From: Acidobacteriota bacterium
GTDB lineage: Bacteria > Acidobacteriota > Terriglobia > Bryobacterales > JACQDG01
Assembly (NCBI GenBank): GCA_016201185.1
Contig: JACQDG010000243.1
Location: 1 to 6,763 of the forward strand
DNA length: 6,763 nt
Direction: 5' to 3'
The notes beneath the pieces are model-generated. The model ran no database searches, had not been told where the DNA came from, and saw only the letters and a program-made list of their open reading frames with translations. Both the position numbers and the translations under genes were made by a program. This document shows positions 6,170 to 6,763 of this stretch, one piece after another. How positions within the stretch are numbered: position 1 is the stretch's first letter; each line of letters begins with the position of its first letter.

Positions 6170-6763
6170 ATGTTCACTTGGGTTTGTCCCTCCTGCGGCA
6201 AGGAATGGGACATTGCCACCGCGGAGTGCCCCGACTGTCGCGGGAAAACCTTCGAGGCGGCGCCGGCGGGCCAGGGCCGCTCCGGCAGGCTCTTCTGGGT
6301 TCTGTTGGCCGCGGGGACCGGGTTGGGCGTCGCGGGGCTGTTCTATTGGGCCCGCTATCAGAACCATCGGCTCGCCTCGGCGCCTGAAGTTGCCACGGCT
6401 GCCTCCCAATCCGCGGCAACGAAGGACCAGCCACCTCTGGAGCCGGCGCCCGAGCCCTCTTCCGCCCCTCAGCAGATCGAAGTCGCTGGGATCCGACCCT
6501 TCTACGATTCCAGGAACAAACCTCAGGTCCGCGCCTTGATTGTGAACCATGGCGAGACGGCGCTTGAAAACCTGACGCTCACCGTCACCCTCCGCCCCCT
6601 CAAGTCGGCGCCCGACTCGCTTCCCCTGGCCAAGTTCACCGCCCAAATCGTCTCGGTGAAGCCCGGGGAATGGAGGGAAGTCAAGGCGCCGCTGGATACC
6701 TACGCCACCCTGGCCGCCATGCCCAACTGGCGCGAGCTGCGCGCTGACGTGGAAGCGCATTAG
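6170..6763 (+). CDS. Zinc-ribbon, single-pass membrane protein with C-terminal beta-rich domain
   Basis: The 197-residue product starts with a zinc ribbon: CPSC (6-9) and CPDC (20-23) can hold one zinc ion. A basic stretch (Arg37, Arg40) precedes one transmembrane helix (41-60), so the ribbon should be cytoplasmic and the rest outside. A Pro/Ala/Glu/Ser-rich linker (about 70-102) leads to a domain (103-197) with alternating hydrophobic strands (IEVAGIRPFYD, VRALIVNHGE, LENLTLTVTLRP, FTAQIVSVKPGEWREV). This resembles the FxLYD or DUF3426-like beta-sandwich class. The pattern recalls bacterial zinc-ribbon membrane proteins of unknown role; envelope sensing or assembly is a guess. The ATG at 6170 lacks a clear ribosome site, but the CxxC pair begins five residues later, so a later start would break the ribbon. 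The stop codon is the last three bases of the window. Confidence 0.75.
   Translation: MFTWVCPSCGKEWDIATAECPDCRGKTFEAAPAGQGRSGRLFWVLLAAGTGLGVAGLFYWARYQNHRLASAPEVATAASQSAATKDQPPLEPAPEPSSAPQQIEVAGIRPFYDSRNKPQVRALIVNHGETALENLTLTVTLRPLKSAPDSLPLAKFTAQIVSVKPGEWREVKAPLDTYATLAAMPNWRELRADVEAH

Overview
The window is about 6.8 kb of high-GC, tightly packed bacterial chromosome with seven protein genes, one cut by the left edge. No RNA gene, insertion sequence, prophage or CRISPR array is visible. The gene mix suggests an acidobacterium of the Bryobacterales/Solibacter type: a Tat-exported SelA-fold PLP enzyme, an exported gamma-glutamyltransferase-family protein, a short unnamed protein with a Pro/Ala tail, and a hairpin repeat whose translation reads VGQAFLPV. 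That assignment rests on family memory and composition, not on a marker gene.

Left part (1-3202): two divergent genes share a 95-bp control region. The minus-strand gene encodes a PLP-dependent enzyme of the SelA / glucosaminate-6-phosphate ammonia-lyase-like group with a twin-arginine signal; its C-terminus lies beyond base 1. The plus-strand gene encodes a gamma-glutamyltransferase-family Ntn hydrolase with an N-terminal signal or anchor. A perfect TATAAT box faces each gene, and a 9-bp-arm hairpin lies midway between the two boxes. Both products probably act outside the cytoplasm, so they may belong to one amino-compound scavenging or turnover step. That functional link is inference.

Middle part (3252-5460): a 121-residue protein of unknown function overlaps tail to tail with a LysR-type regulator. 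This regulator is divergent from a second LysR-type regulator that is clearly its paralog. Their 63-bp spacer carries overlapping -10-like hexamers and an imperfect dyad, as expected for auto- or cross-regulation. No obvious target enzyme gene sits beside the pair.

Right part (5461-6763): a 2H phosphoesterase (2'-5' RNA ligase family) is followed by a membrane protein with an N-terminal zinc ribbon, one transmembrane helix and a C-terminal beta-rich domain. The last codon of the window is the stop of this gene. Nothing here forms a clear new defence or mobile system. The most interesting points are the divergent exported-enzyme pair with its palindromic promoter region, the altered active-site motifs of the gamma-glutamyltransferase, and the divergent LysR paralogs.
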